From positions 1,756,648 through 1,820,647 of the forward strand of contig CALYLW010000019.1 of the NCBI GenBank assembly GCA_944989445.1: a stretch of 64,000 nucleotides of DNA. Direction: 5' to 3'. Below the pieces are notes generated by a model. That model searched no databases and was not told the DNA's origin. It saw nothing but the letters and a program-made list of their open reading frames with translations. This DNA is from Ampullaceana balthica (taxonomy: Eukaryota > Mollusca > Gastropoda > Lymnaeidae). Positions 34,862 through 46,944 of this stretch are shown here, piece after piece; the first letter of the stretch is position 1; each line of letters starts with the position of its first letter. Made by a program: the position numbers and the translations under genes.

Positions 34862-36140
34862 GCAAACGATTTCTCTCAATGGACACAATAACCTTTATCA
34901 ACATTTTGAACATTCACGTCGGTCAATACTTTAAAACCAAAACGTTTGTCTAAATTAGTTTATATTTATCGGCCGAAATATTTTACTTTTTTATTTCAAG
35001 TACATTTATAAGTGGTGGGTCGATTAATCGATTTAAAAAAATTAATCGCTAAGAGATTTTGATACATTTTTTTTTCTTGGAAAATGAAACAAAAATCATT
35101 TGAAAAAAAAATCATTTAAAACAAAAAGGTTTTGGTTCTTTGAATTATTCAAGTAAGGAAAATAGAACACAAACTAGGAAGGGCAGGAAATGACAGAAAT
35201 GACCTTGGCGTTGGCTTTGAAATACGCCGCACATCTTGGTTACCGATTGAGACAAGCCAATGTTGTTTATATAATCACCCTCCCCCACACACACACTCGC
35301 TCCTGTCTCCAATCCTATCCCCACCATACTTTTTGTAAAAAAAATCAACTTACTTGTTTTTGTTTTTTTAAACATATTTTAATCGTTGAATCATTTTCAT
35401 TATAATAATAACAAAAATAAATGCTGGGGGATGGGTCCACTCAGTAGGGGCAAGTCCCGGAAAGTTTGTTTAATTACAACAGTTGTTATCTTTGAACTAG
35501 AAAGAACACGCCATGTCATCATACGATTACCTCCCTTTATCTTTATAAGACTTTGTTTAGCCCCTACCCCAAAAAAAAATTCACTTTGGCACCCCTCTGC
35601 TCATTGTTTTTACATGACTGTACTATAGTAGTATTTCAGTGCCATCATTTTTACATCGCTGATTCATTTCATCTAAATTTGCATTTCCATAAACAAAAAA
35701 GTATAATGATAATAGCGGGCATGACGGCAAAAATTTTGAGGCATTTCGAACTGGTAACCCAGGTACCCGTTCAAATTTCAGTAACATCAAGTCTAAAGTA
35801 AAATTAAAATATTTGGCCATTGTTCATTTTATCTACAGAAAACAATCTGAAAGTGAAAAAAATATATTTATAATAACCAGTCTTCTTAAGGACCAGGCAA
35901 GTTTAAGGTTAGTGATAGCTATTATTTTTATTACACACTTAAAGAATGTTCTTTAGAAGAGTCATCATTGATTACCTTTAAATTGAATGTTTAGCAAGAA
36001 CTTGTGTTTAAGATAGATATTTATATTAAATTTTATAATCATTTCCTACTTAATTAATCAGAGCATAACCAATCAAATTTATCTTAATTTTTTTTAAATC
36101 TAAATTTTTCATTGCTATTTACTTTTGGTCAAATCAAGGT
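34862..36140. other. CCNH upstream region
   Basis: AT-rich spacer with degenerate repeats, a short CA run at about 35285 and an inverted ATTAATCG pair near 35015-35045. The CCNH promoter and 5' UTR should lie at the right end. No clear TATA or initiator could be assigned. Confidence 0.45.
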
Positions 36141-39100
36141 ATGTTTTCAACAAGTAGCCAGTCAAAATTCTGGCTTTTTAAAGGTGAAACTGAGCTTACA
36201 TCCCAAAGAACAGAAGCAAATGAAGCATATATCAGAGCTCGAAGAGGAAATCGAACTGTAAGCTATTTGATTATTTCTCTCACTTTACTAAAGCATTGTT
36301 TTTAAAGTCAGACCTTGTTCGACTGTTTGATAATTCAGCGAATTGATTTCATTAAGCATATTTACTTTTTACTTTTGTTTAGTCTTGCTTATATCCATTC
36401 CATCATAATTTACTTCAGGATGACGAAGTCAAAGCATATTTTCTGACTCCCAGTGAAGAAAAAATACTTAGCAGACAGTACGAAGTTGTCCTCCGCAAGT
36501 TCTGCTCTGAGTTTACACCACCTATGCCTAAATGCGTTATAGTAAGTGAATTTACAACATCTAAAAAAATTTAAATATTAAAGGAAAGGATGTTTATATT
36601 ACATGGAAAATTATACTGTATTAAATTTTAAGGGGTAATCATAACATTATTAGATGAGTGCCCATTTACTTCTTATCTTCAAACAGGGAACATCACTTGC
36701 ATTTTTCAAAAGATTTTATGTTCACAATTCTAACATGGATTACCACCCTAAAGATATCATGTAAGTAGGAAAAAAATCCACATTTTAAACCAGAGAAACC
36801 CTATTAGACATCTCAAATTACATAGTTATATGAAACAATTTTTTACTTGTTTAATCTGACCATAATTTCATGGACTATTGAAAAGGAATAGTGATTTTAA
36901 AGTGAATACAAATGCAATGAAAGAATAGTTCATTTTATTTACATAATATAAAATTTATCTCCTAGGCTCACCTGTGTATACTTAGCCTGCAAAGTGGAAG
37001 AATTTTATGTTCCGATTGGCCAGTTTGTACGCAACTTGAGGGGTGACAGAGAGAAGTTTGCTGATGCTATTCTTAGTTTTGAATTGACTTTGATGTCTAA
37101 GCTTAATTATCACCTGACAGTTCACAATCCATTCCGTCCATTAGAAGGATTTTTTATTGATATGAAAGTAAAACAAAAATATTTATATTTTTCGTTCATT
37201 CTTATTAAGAAGTTAAAATATTGATGGTTTTTGCACAATTTTCAGACTACTAAATTGTAAAATTAAACAAGATTAAAGAAAGTTCAAACAAAATATTTTT
37301 TATTTCACTAATGAAGACAAGATTTAAAGAAATACCTAACGTGGAACGAATTAGAAAGCCGGCTGAGGAATTTATTGAAAGAAGCTTACAGACGGATGCA
37401 TGCTTAGTATTTTCACCTTCACAGGTAAACTCTTTTGTTTATTTTTTTAAAGATTTTAACTACAGTATAGTTAACTATAGACCTCAATAATTTATTTTTT
37501 GTTTTAATTATTTTATTTCATTTCTTAGTTGAATTATGAGTCCCATTTTGATTTTTTAGTTTTTGGCCTAACTGTATATTGTTGAGGACTGATGTCTATA
37601 TGGTAATTAGACACCGAGTACTTAGGCTCTAGTTGTCTAGGGTAATATTCATTAATGGCTCTAGCCCCCAGTGTTAAGTATTAATACCTATCTTGAACTG
37701 CAATACTTAAACACATAAATGACACTTAACACCTCTGTGTACAACAGAGAGAAATATTTATTTACATAAATAAATATATATATACAAAATGAAAAAGGGT
37801 ATAAACTATGTAGAATGTAGACAATAATAATTCAGGTACAAAATATCTAAAATAGAGGTACGTTCACAATTGGATACTACATCCCTTGATTCGGCTCAGC
37901 TCCGCTATATACCTGCCGACCTCACACACTGTCTCAGGTAACGGGGATCAGTCAGTGTTCCGCCTCACTGGTCAGCGATGCTTAACCCACACATCGTCTG
38001 ATAGGCCGATCAACACCACGCCCCTCAGTTACTCAATGACTGACAGCTGGCTCCAATGTTACTAACAGTATCTTCTCGTCCGGCTCAGGGTCGTCTTCCC
38101 ACTTTTGCCTAGCACGTCTGGTACTCAGCTCTAGGCTAGCTTGCCTAACCGCTATTCTCCGCTATGACCTACTATACTAGCTGAAGACAATAAAATAGTG
38201 CATACCTTAACTAACTATCAATAATCAATATAGTTAAGGATAAAAGCATTTAACTATATACAAAAAAACATTTGAACTGCTATTACTAAGTACTCAACCT
38301 GGGAACAAACTTTCTCAGCTAGGCTCCTCTAATCAAACAGTCACACCTCAGAACTCAATCTTATGGTGGTCTGTGACTTTGATCTTCTGAGAGAGAGAGG
38401 ACGCCTTAGGGTTTTGCTGGGGTATATATTGGGCTGCTCACCGCGTGGGTGGTGACCCGCTGTCCTAGATTCCTAACCGTTACTATTGGCTATTCAACTG
38501 GGTGGCATGGGTCAGCGTGCAACTCTTAATTTGATTGGTCAGCCCTCATGTACCAATTCCTTTGCACGTGCTCGCATGCATACATTCAGGCGTCATCAGG
38601 CACCTGACACGTGATCACATGTGACTTAAGTAGTTGTAGCGTCCTAATAAATTTTCCATGACCCATCAGATTATTCCAAAATCTTTGTCCACTCAAGGTC
38701 AGCGTCTGAACCCCTATCCCCCAATGGTTCTAAACTGAATGAGATTCTCAAACCATTATTAAGGTACTTAACATATATGTACATTTCAGATAGCTTTTAC
38801 AGCTTTAATGTTTGGGGCTGCTAAAGAAGGATTATCATTAGAAAGGTAATTGCAAGCTATATAAAAATATCTATAAGATCAATACATTAGAATTTTTTAT
38901 TAAGTTTCTACAAATTATTTCCATGTTGTCTAGGAGAATTTGTTTTTGTATTAAACTTTATAACAGCTTTTTGTACTGATAAAAAATCTCAATGCTACTG
39001 AAAATTCAAAAGTTCAAAGGTTATATTCACACAGGCTTGATAGTTCAGAAATTACTTTTCTTCCTAACCACTTGATATGCACATAAACACTGAGATTTAA

Positions 39101-42100
39101 TCATGAATGGAATTGACTCCTTAAATATTTGTCCTCAGTTACTGATTTATAAAATTGAATTGTAAATGATGACTTTAATCTCAAGAATCCAATTAACAAA
39201 TAATCTTTAGAAATTTGAATTATATTTTACCTTAATAATGGATAATTAAATTGGTAAATTATTTTTTTTTAAATATTGATTTCATAGGTATTTAAAGGAT
39301 ATTTTGTTAAAGACAGCAACACCCAGAGAAAGAGATGCAACTTTATATCAAATTCGAAGTAAGTGTTGTCCTTTTGTTTTCCATAACAATTTTATATCAA
39401 CCCTTCTTATATTCACAGGTATGGTTGAAACTTTTTTTAAATTCAGATCTTTAGAGTTTACCTCTTTGATATTAAATTTATCTTATCTGTAACAGACGTT
39501 CCTTTTATTTAGAAGATTATTGTGTCTTACGCTTATCCATGGCTTGTGTCTAGTCCTGCAATCTTATTAGAGTTTTAAATGTTGATAAAGTGTTGGTTTT
39601 CCTGGTTTCTTCACACAACCCATTCCACGCCCAAATTCCGGACGGAAAAAATGATAATTTGTATGTGTTTGTTCTTGCATACCGAATAAGAAAAGTGTTT
39701 TTATCCTAATGTCTATCTGAAGGTTGTATTAAGTTATCTTTGTGTTGTATTTCTAAATTAGAATTAATTGCTTTATGTATGATTACTACTTTGCTCTTGG
39801 TTCTTCTATCCTCTAGTGTTTCAAGGTTTAATGATTTAACTAATGGTGTTATTCTTGTCAGTTTTGAATATTCTGCAATAATGAATCTGGAAGCTCTGTT
39901 TTGAATTTGTTCTAGTTTATCAATGTTTTCTTTGATTGATTGGTCTTATACAGAAGATGCATATTCTAGTACAGGTTTCACCAAAGTGAGGTAGCATTTT
40001 AGTTTTATATCTCTACTAGTGTATCACCCGTCAAAAATGATGGAAGTTTTCAAAATAAATACACATCAGATTAAAAAATAACGTAATACAGAACTTTCAT
40101 TTATTTTTATTTTATTCATTTATTTCCCTATTGAACAATTTTATGCGGACGTTCGAAAAGAGTTATTTTTTGGTGTAGTAATTTGGTGCGCTGCTTTCTA
40201 AATTAGTAGAACAGACAGACGGGACAGACAGATGTGACATAAATTAAAAATTATGTATATTGATATTGATTACATTTGTAAAAGTTTCTTTTTATAAAGC
40301 CTAAGGTTTTGTTTGATTTTTTAATAACTTCATTGACATGGGGGATTCCATGATAGTTTCTCATTTATTATTACTCTTAAGTATTTTGCATCTTTAGTTT
40401 GGAAATTTGTTTTCAAACTGGTTTGAAAAGAGTAGATAGTTAGTTTTAATTGTTGGAAGTCATGTTAAAATATCTTTCTAAAATTGTCAGCCCGTCATGT
40501 AATTGAAAGTTTACTGAGAATGTCATGTATATAGATGTCATGGATATATAATATGTCATGGATATATATGTCATGGATATAGATGTCATGTATATCTATG
40601 TCATGTATATAGATGTTGTGTATATACATGTCATGTATATAGATGTGCATATAGATGTCGTGTATATAGATGTGGTGTACATAGATTTCATGTATATAGA
40701 TGTGGTGTATATAGATTTCATGTATATAGATGTTGTGTATATAGATGTCGTGCATATAGATGTCGTGCATATAGATGTCGTGTATATAGATGTGCATATA
40801 GATGTCATGTATATAGATGTTGTGGATATAGATGTCATGTATATAGATGTCGTGTATATAGATGTGCATATAGATGTCATGTATATAGATTTCATGTATA
40901 TAGATGTTGTGTATATAGATGTCGTGCATATAGATGGCGTGCATATAGATGTCATGTATGTAGATGTCATGTATGTAGATGTCATGTATATAGATGTCAT
41001 GTGTATAGATGTCATGTATGTAGATGTCATGTATGTAGATGTCATGTATGTAGATGTGATAAATAGTGGGATACTTTATGCTTAGATTTGAAAATAAAAT
41101 TTAACTAAATGGATGCTTGGGGTGTGATTGCTAAATTGTTATAGTGGTGTAAAAGTTACAAGTAATTTTTAAATTAACATTTTGCGCATGAATCTGTAAC
41201 TGCATTTTTAAAATTAAATTTCTTCAGGAGTTAAGTTCACTGTCAAAGGATATGAGCCAGTCCCCAGAGAGCAGGCCCAAGCTGTGCAGAAGAAACTAGA
41301 CCAGTGTCGAAATCAAGAAAACAATCCTGACAGTGATGTGTAAGTCATCTAAACAATCTTAATACCTAATCTTCATATTCCTTTAGTGGTCCAACTTCAA
41401 ATATATGCTATTAATTTTCACCCTTGTTAACTGGCTCCCCTAAGTTTGTTCGTTACAAGCCTAAGTAAGGTACAACGTTACCATCATATGTTCTTTAGCC
41501 TTGGTAAGGTACAAAGTTACCATCATATGTTCTCTTAGCCTTGATAAGGTACAAAGTTACCATCATATGTTCTCTTAGCCTTAGTAAGGTACAAAGTTAC
41601 CATCATATGTTCTCTTAGCCTTGGTAAAGTAGAAAGTTACCATCATATGTTCTCTTAGCCTTGGTAAGGTACAAAGTTACCATCATATGTTCTCTTAGCC
41701 TTGGTAAGGTACAAAGTTACCATCATATGTTCTCTTAGCCTTGGTAAGGTACAAAGTTACCATCATATGTTCTCTTAGCCTTGGTAAGGTACAAAGTTAC
41801 CATCATATGTTCTCTTAGCCTTGGTAAGGTACAAAGTTACCATCATATGTTCTCTTAGCCTTGGTAAGGTACAAAGTTACCATCATATGTTCTCTTAGCC
41901 TTGGTAAGGTACAAAGTTACCATCATATGTTCTCTTAGCCTTGGTAAGGTACAAAGTTACCATCATATGTTCTCTTAGCCTTGGTAAGGTACAAAGTTAC
42001 CATCATATGTTCTCTTAGCCTTGGTAAAGTACAAAGTTACCATCATATGTTCTCTTAGCCTTGGTAAGGTACAAAGTTACCATCATATGTTCTCTTAGCC

Positions 42101-45100
42101 TTGGTAAGGTACAAAGTTACCATCATATGTTCTCTTAGCCTTGGTAAAGTACAAAGTTACCATCATATGTTCTCTTAGCCTTGGTAAAGTACAAAGTTAC
42201 CATCATATGTTCTCTTAGCCTTGGTAAGGTACAAAGTTACTGTCATTTGTTCTCTTAGCCTTGGTAAGTTACAAAGTTACCGTCATATGTTCTCTTAGCC
42301 TTGGTAAGGTACAAAGTTACCATCATATGTTCTCTTAGCCTTGGTAAAGTACAAAGTTACCATCATTTGTTCTCTTAGCCTTGGTAAAGTACAAAGTTAC
42401 CATCATATGTTCTCTTAGCCTTGGTAAAGTACAAAGTTACCATCATATGTTCTCTTAGCCTTGGTAAAGTACAAAGTTACCATCATATGTTCTCTTAGCC
42501 TTGGTAAAGTACAAAGTTACCATCATATGTTCTCTTAGCCTTGGTAAGGTACAAAGTTACCATCATATGTTCTCTTAGCCTTGGTAAAGTACAAAGTTAC
42601 CATCATATGTTCTCTTAGCCTTGGTAAAGTACAAAGTTACCATCATATGTTCTCTTAGCCTTGGTAAGGTACAAAGTTACCATCATATGTTCTCTTAGCC
42701 TTGGTAAAGTACAAAGTTACCATCATTTGTTCTCTTAGCCTTAGTAAAGTACAAAGTTACCATCATATGTTCTCTTAGCCTTGGTAAGGTACAAAGTTAC
42801 CATCATATGTTCTCTTAGCCTTGGTAAGTTACAAAGTTACCATCATATGTTCTCTTAGCCTTAGTAAGGTACAAAGTTACCATCATATGTTCTCTTAGCC
42901 TTGGTAAGGTACAAAGTTACCATCATATGTTCTCTTAGCCTTGGTAAGGTACAAAGTTACTGTCATTTGTTCTCTTAGCCTTGGTAAGTTACAAAGTTAC
43001 CGTCATATGTTCTCTTAGCCTTGGTAAGGTACAAAGTTACCATCATATGTTCTCTTAGCCTTGGTAAAGTACAAAGTTACCATCATATGTTCTCTTAGCC
43101 TTGGTAAAGTACAAAGTTACCATCATATGTTCTCTTAGCCTTGGTAAAGTACAAAGTTACTATCATATGTTCTCTTAGCCTTGGTAAGGTACAAAGTTAC
43201 CATCATATGTTCTCTTAGCCTTGGTAAAGTACAAAGTTACCATCATTTGTTCTCTTAGCCTTGGTAAAGTACAAAGTTACCATCATATGTTCTCTTAGCC
43301 TTGGTAAAGTACAAAGTTACCATCATATGTTCTCTTAGCCTTGGTAAAGTACAAAGTTACCATCATATGTTCTCTTAGCCTTGGTAAAGTTCAAAGTTAC
43401 CATCATTTGTTCTCTTAGCCTTGGTAAAGTACAAAGTTACCATCATATGTTCTCTTAGCCTTGGTAAGGTACAAAGTTACCATCATATGTTCTCTTAGCC
43501 TTGGTAAAGTACAAAGTTACCATCATATGTTCTCTTAGCCTTGGTAAAGTACAAAGTTACCATCATATGTTCTCTTAGCCTTGGTAAAGTACAAAGTTAC
43601 CATCATATGTTCTCTTAGTTTTGGTAAGGTACAAAGTTACCATCATATGTTCTCTTAGCCTTGGTAAGGTACAAAGTTACCATCATATGTTCTCTTAGCC
43701 TTGGTAAAGTACAAAGTTACCATCATATGTTCTCTTAGCCTTGGTAAAGTACAAAGTTACCATCATATGTTCTCTTAGCCTTGGTAAAGTACAAAGTTAC
43801 CATCATATGTTCTCTTAGCCTTGCTAAAGTACAAAGTTACCATCATATGTTCTCTTAGCCTTGGTAAAGTACAAAGTTACCATCATATGTTCTCTTAGCC
43901 TTGGTAAAGTACAAAGTTACCATCATATGTTCTCTTAGCCTTGGTAAAGTACAAAGTTACCATCATATGTTCTCTTAGCCTTGGTAAAGTACAAAGTTAC
44001 CATCATATGTTCTCTTAGCCTTGCTAAAGTACAAAGTTACCATCATATGTTCTCTTAGCCTTGGTAAGGTACAAAGTTACCATCATATGTTCTCTTAGCC
44101 TTGGTAAGGTACAAAGTTACCATCATATGTTCTCTTAGCCTTGGTAAGGTACAAAGTTACCATCATATGTTCTCTTAGCCTTGGTAAGGTACAAAGTTAC
44201 CATCATTTGTTCTCTTAGCCTTGGTAAGGTACAAAGTTACCATCATTTGTTCTCTTAGCCTTGGTAAAGTACAAAGTTACCATCATATGTTCTCTTAGCC
44301 TTGGTAAAGTACAAAGTTACCATCATTTGTTCTCTTAGCCTTGGTAAAGTACAAAGTTACCATCATTTGTTCTCTTAGCCTTGGTAAAGTACAAAGTTAC
44401 CATCATATGTTCTCTTAGCCTTGGTAAAGTACAAAGTTACCATCATTTGTTCTCTTAGCCTTGGTAAAGTACAAAGTTACCATCATATGTTCTCTTAGCC
44501 TTGGTAAAGTACAAAGTTACCATCATATGTTCTCTTAGCCTTGGTAAGGTACAAAGTTACCATCATATGTTCTCTTAGCCTTGGTAAAGTACAAAGTTAC
44601 CATCATATGTTCTCTTAGCCTTGGTAAGGTACAAAGTTACCATCATATGTTCTCTTAGCCTTGGTAAGGTACAAAGTTACCATCATATGTTCTCTTAGCC
44701 TTGGTAAGGTACAAAGTTACCATCATATGTTCTCTTAGCCTTGGTAAGGTACAAAGTTACCATCATATGTTCTCTTAGCCTTGGTAAAGTACAAAGTTAC
44801 CATCATATGTTCTCTTAGCCTTGGTAAAGTACAAAGTTACCATCATATGTTCTCTTAGCCTTGGTAAAGTACAAAGTTACCATCATTTGTTCTCTTAGCC
44901 TTGGTAAAGTACAAAGTTACCATCATTTGTTCTCTTAGCCTTGGTAAAGTACAAAGTTACCATCATATGTTCTCTTAGCCTTGGTAAAGTACAAAGTTAC
45001 CATCATTTGTTCTCTTAGCCTTGGTAAAGTACAAAGTTACCATCATATGTTCTCTTAGCCTTGGTAAAGTACAAAGTTACCATCATGTGTTCTCTTAGCC

Positions 45101-46944
45101 TTGGTAAAGTACAAAGTTACCATCATTTGTTCTCTTAGCCTTGGTAAGGTACAAAGTTACCATCATATGTTCTCTTAGCCTTGGTAAGGTACAAAGTTAC
45201 CATCATGTGTTCTCTTAGCCTTGGTAAGGTACAAAGTTACCATCATGTGTTCTCTTAGCCTTGGTAAGGTACAAAGTTACCATCATATGTTCTCTTAGCC
45301 TTGGTAAAGTACAAAGTTACCATCATATGTTCTCTTAGCCTTGGTAAAGTACAAAGTTACCATCATATGTTCTCTTACAAGACTCGAAAAAGTCAAGTTT
45401 ATAAATCTAATTTTCTTTGCACTTGAAGTTTATTTCAGTGGCTCTCAGTGTGGACTTAACACCTTTTGTAGAAAGTTGTTTCTGATGTGTAGAATAGTCC
45501 CACTCCAGCTATTATATAGGTGTAGAGAGTTTGAAAGTTTTGAGGTTGAGGGAGGAGAAAACCATGACACATATTGTCACTTGTGATCTGAATTACAAAC
45601 ATTTTCTTTTTTTACTAGTTTCTGATCAGAATAATGCAAATACATTTTTTTAAATGTTTGTTTAAGGCACTCTTTTTTATTTTTTTTATTTTTTACTATT
45701 CAACAATTGAGGCTTAATTTTTTTTTCTAGCCCTGGTCATATATGTTAAATTGTTTCTTAATTAGATACAAGCAAAGGATGTTAGAAAAGTTGGATGAAG
45801 AAGAAGACACAAGAGTCAAGAAAAGAGCTAGATTAAATGATGTGAGTAAATTTCAGACTAACCGTATATACTCGTTCTAAAGCCGACCCTTTTTTGGACA
45901 AAATCTAGGGTGAAAAATGGGGGGGGGGTCAGCTTACGAGCGGGTCATAGGTGATTTCTGAATGTACCTTGAATATGGGTGTTGTTATTGTAGATCATCA
46001 AGGTCCTTTTCTACATTCTACAAGATTCGACTTCTCTATCAGAAGCTATAAAATATTGTGAAACATCTGCACCTACCTTATTTAATCATTTTATTCATTT
46101 TTGTGAATGTTTTAATACAATATTTTCCAATTCAACAACAAATTTTAATGTACACGCTTTCACCACTGTTTACCAAAGAAATTTTTTTTAAAAATACCGG
46201 TAACTCTTACCTAACAAAGAGGACAAAGAAAACAATCAAAATGACAGATTTGCATGTAGTTTTAAAAAAGTGTGTACCATTTTGTTTACGCTGTCCTATT
46301 ATTTTTGTGGGGACGGCTTATGAGCGGGTTACACACTTTTAATACTTTTCTCTTCCAAAAGTGTGGGGGGGGGGTCTGCTTATGAACGAACGGGCTATAG
46401 AACGAGTATATAGTATATACGGTAATAATATTTTTTTTAATGAATCCATCTTAAGGAGGAAGAGAAGGGTTTGTGGTGCAACTGATCAAAAATAAGTAAA
46501 AAATTCAAATCATCAGTTTAGCATGTGCTGCCCTGCTTTATAAGAATTTTTGAGAATGCCATTCTGTTGTCTTGAATAAGGGTTTATTTATAACTATAAT
46601 TATAACTATATTTATTAAAATGAAATTGTTCAAAATGTTTAAACATCTTGACTATCCAGTGCCATTTAAAACAGGATTAATACAGTTCTCTTGGGGTTGG
46701 ATTTTTTAAAAAGTTAAAATTAATGAAGATAAGTAAATCAATGAAATGGCTAAATAAATCCTTTTTTTGTTTAAAGTAAAAGTAAAACTATTTAGCTTCC
46801 ATGACATTATAAATAGCATTACACCAGGAAAACATTTAATGGCACTGAATAGCAAAATATAATTGTAATAACATATTTAAGAGTTTGATTTTTGTTTTTT
46901 GTAATAGGAATCTTTGTTTTATTTTTTTTGAATAGGACAAATGA
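36141..46944 (+). CDS. CCNH: Cyclin H, regulatory subunit of the CDK-activating kinase of TFIIH
   Basis: Nuclear cyclin that binds CDK7 and MAT1; the complex phosphorylates the RNA polymerase II tail and cell-cycle CDKs. Exons: 36141-36257, 36419-36541, 36687-36760, 36966-37167, 37317-37424, 38790-38845, 39288-39358, 41228-41339, 45766-45841 and 46936-46944, all GT-AG with matching phases, giving 315 codons plus stop (human 323). Motifs: SSQSKFWLF at the N-terminus, first cyclin box about residues 55-160 (YFKRFY-like FFKRFYVHNS, MDYHPKDIMLTCVYLACKVEEF), LNYHLTVHNPFRPLEGF, then SPSQIAFTALMFGA in the second box. The C-terminus is basic (VKKRARLNDDK). The start ATG gives the family N-terminus. 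The last coding exon adds only two codons and is the least certain. A poly(A) signal AATAAA lies at 47425. Confidence 0.94.
37560..38700. mobile_element. Unclassified GC-richer insertion in CCNH intron 5
   Basis: About 1.1 kb whose base composition differs sharply from the AT-rich flanks. It begins near TGTTGAGGACTG and includes a TATA-like GGGTATATATTGGG near 38418 and a CACGTGATCACATG motif near 38609. It could be a solo LTR or other terminal repeat of a retroelement; neither end nor a target duplication could be fixed. Confidence 0.35.
39485..40420 (-). pseudogene. LINE (jockey/CR1-like) reverse transcriptase C-terminal relic, interrupted by a Helitron fragment
   Basis: The minus strand reads LSWNP upstream (about 40350), then VKPVLEYASSV, stop, IKENIDKLEQIQNRASRFI, then LVKSLNLETLEDRRTKSKVV (about 39980-39750), the usual tail of such LINEs. 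It carries stops and is interrupted by the Helitron-like piece at 40016-40250. The 3' end (39485-39540) has the same tail as the tRNA SINEs of this window (AAGATTATTGTGTC on the plus strand). CCNH intron 7. Confidence 0.75.
40016..40250 (-). mobile_element. Helitron-like 3' end fragment, copy 2
   Basis: Minus-strand hairpin (40028-40043) followed by eight bases and CTAG|T. The body is nearly identical to 3667-3880 for about 170 bp. It is inserted within the LINE relic. Confidence 0.6.
40505..41065. repeat. ATAGATGTCATGTAT minisatellite in CCNH intron 7
   Basis: About 35 copies of a 15-bp unit (TATATAGATGTCATG and variants with TTGTG, TCGTG, TTCATG), some paired into 24-30-bp higher units by GTGCATATAGATG variants. 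Unit length divisible by three keeps long repeat ORFs open on both strands; these are not genes. Confidence 0.95.
41461..45376 (+). repeat. Giant 40-bp minisatellite, about 98 copies, filling CCNH intron 8
   Basis: Nearly uninterrupted 40-bp units, each with CCTTGGTAAGGT (or GTAAAGT, GTAAGTT), ACAAAGTTAC, CATCATATG (or CATTTG) and TGTTCTCTTAG. It occupies 3.9 kb of the 4.4-kb intron between exons 41228-41339 and 45766-45841. Every unit contains a pyrimidine run ending in TTAG, five bases, then GTAAG/GTAAA, which imitates a 3' and a 5' splice site. A rare variant pair recurs at 42241 and 42961, showing segmental duplication inside the array. Confidence 0.98.
45861..46423. mobile_element. DNA-transposon MITE in CCNH intron 9
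   Basis: Terminal inverted repeats ACCGTATATACTCGTTCTA / TAGAACGAGTATAT...ATACGGT, with subterminal GGGGGGGGTCAGCTTACGAG and GGGGGGTCTGCTTATGA in the same orientation and GCGGGTCATAG inside. 563 bp, non-coding, superfamily not assigned. The left end begins about 20 bp past the exon 9 donor. Confidence 0.7.

Noticed and set aside
40495..41085. Long repeat ORFs on both strands (149-175 codons)
   Set aside because: Translation of the 15-bp CCNH intron 7 minisatellite in several frames; no non-repetitive domain.
41461..45376. CRISPR-like direct repeat array
   Set aside because: There are no unique spacers; it is a head-to-tail 40-bp satellite in an animal intron.
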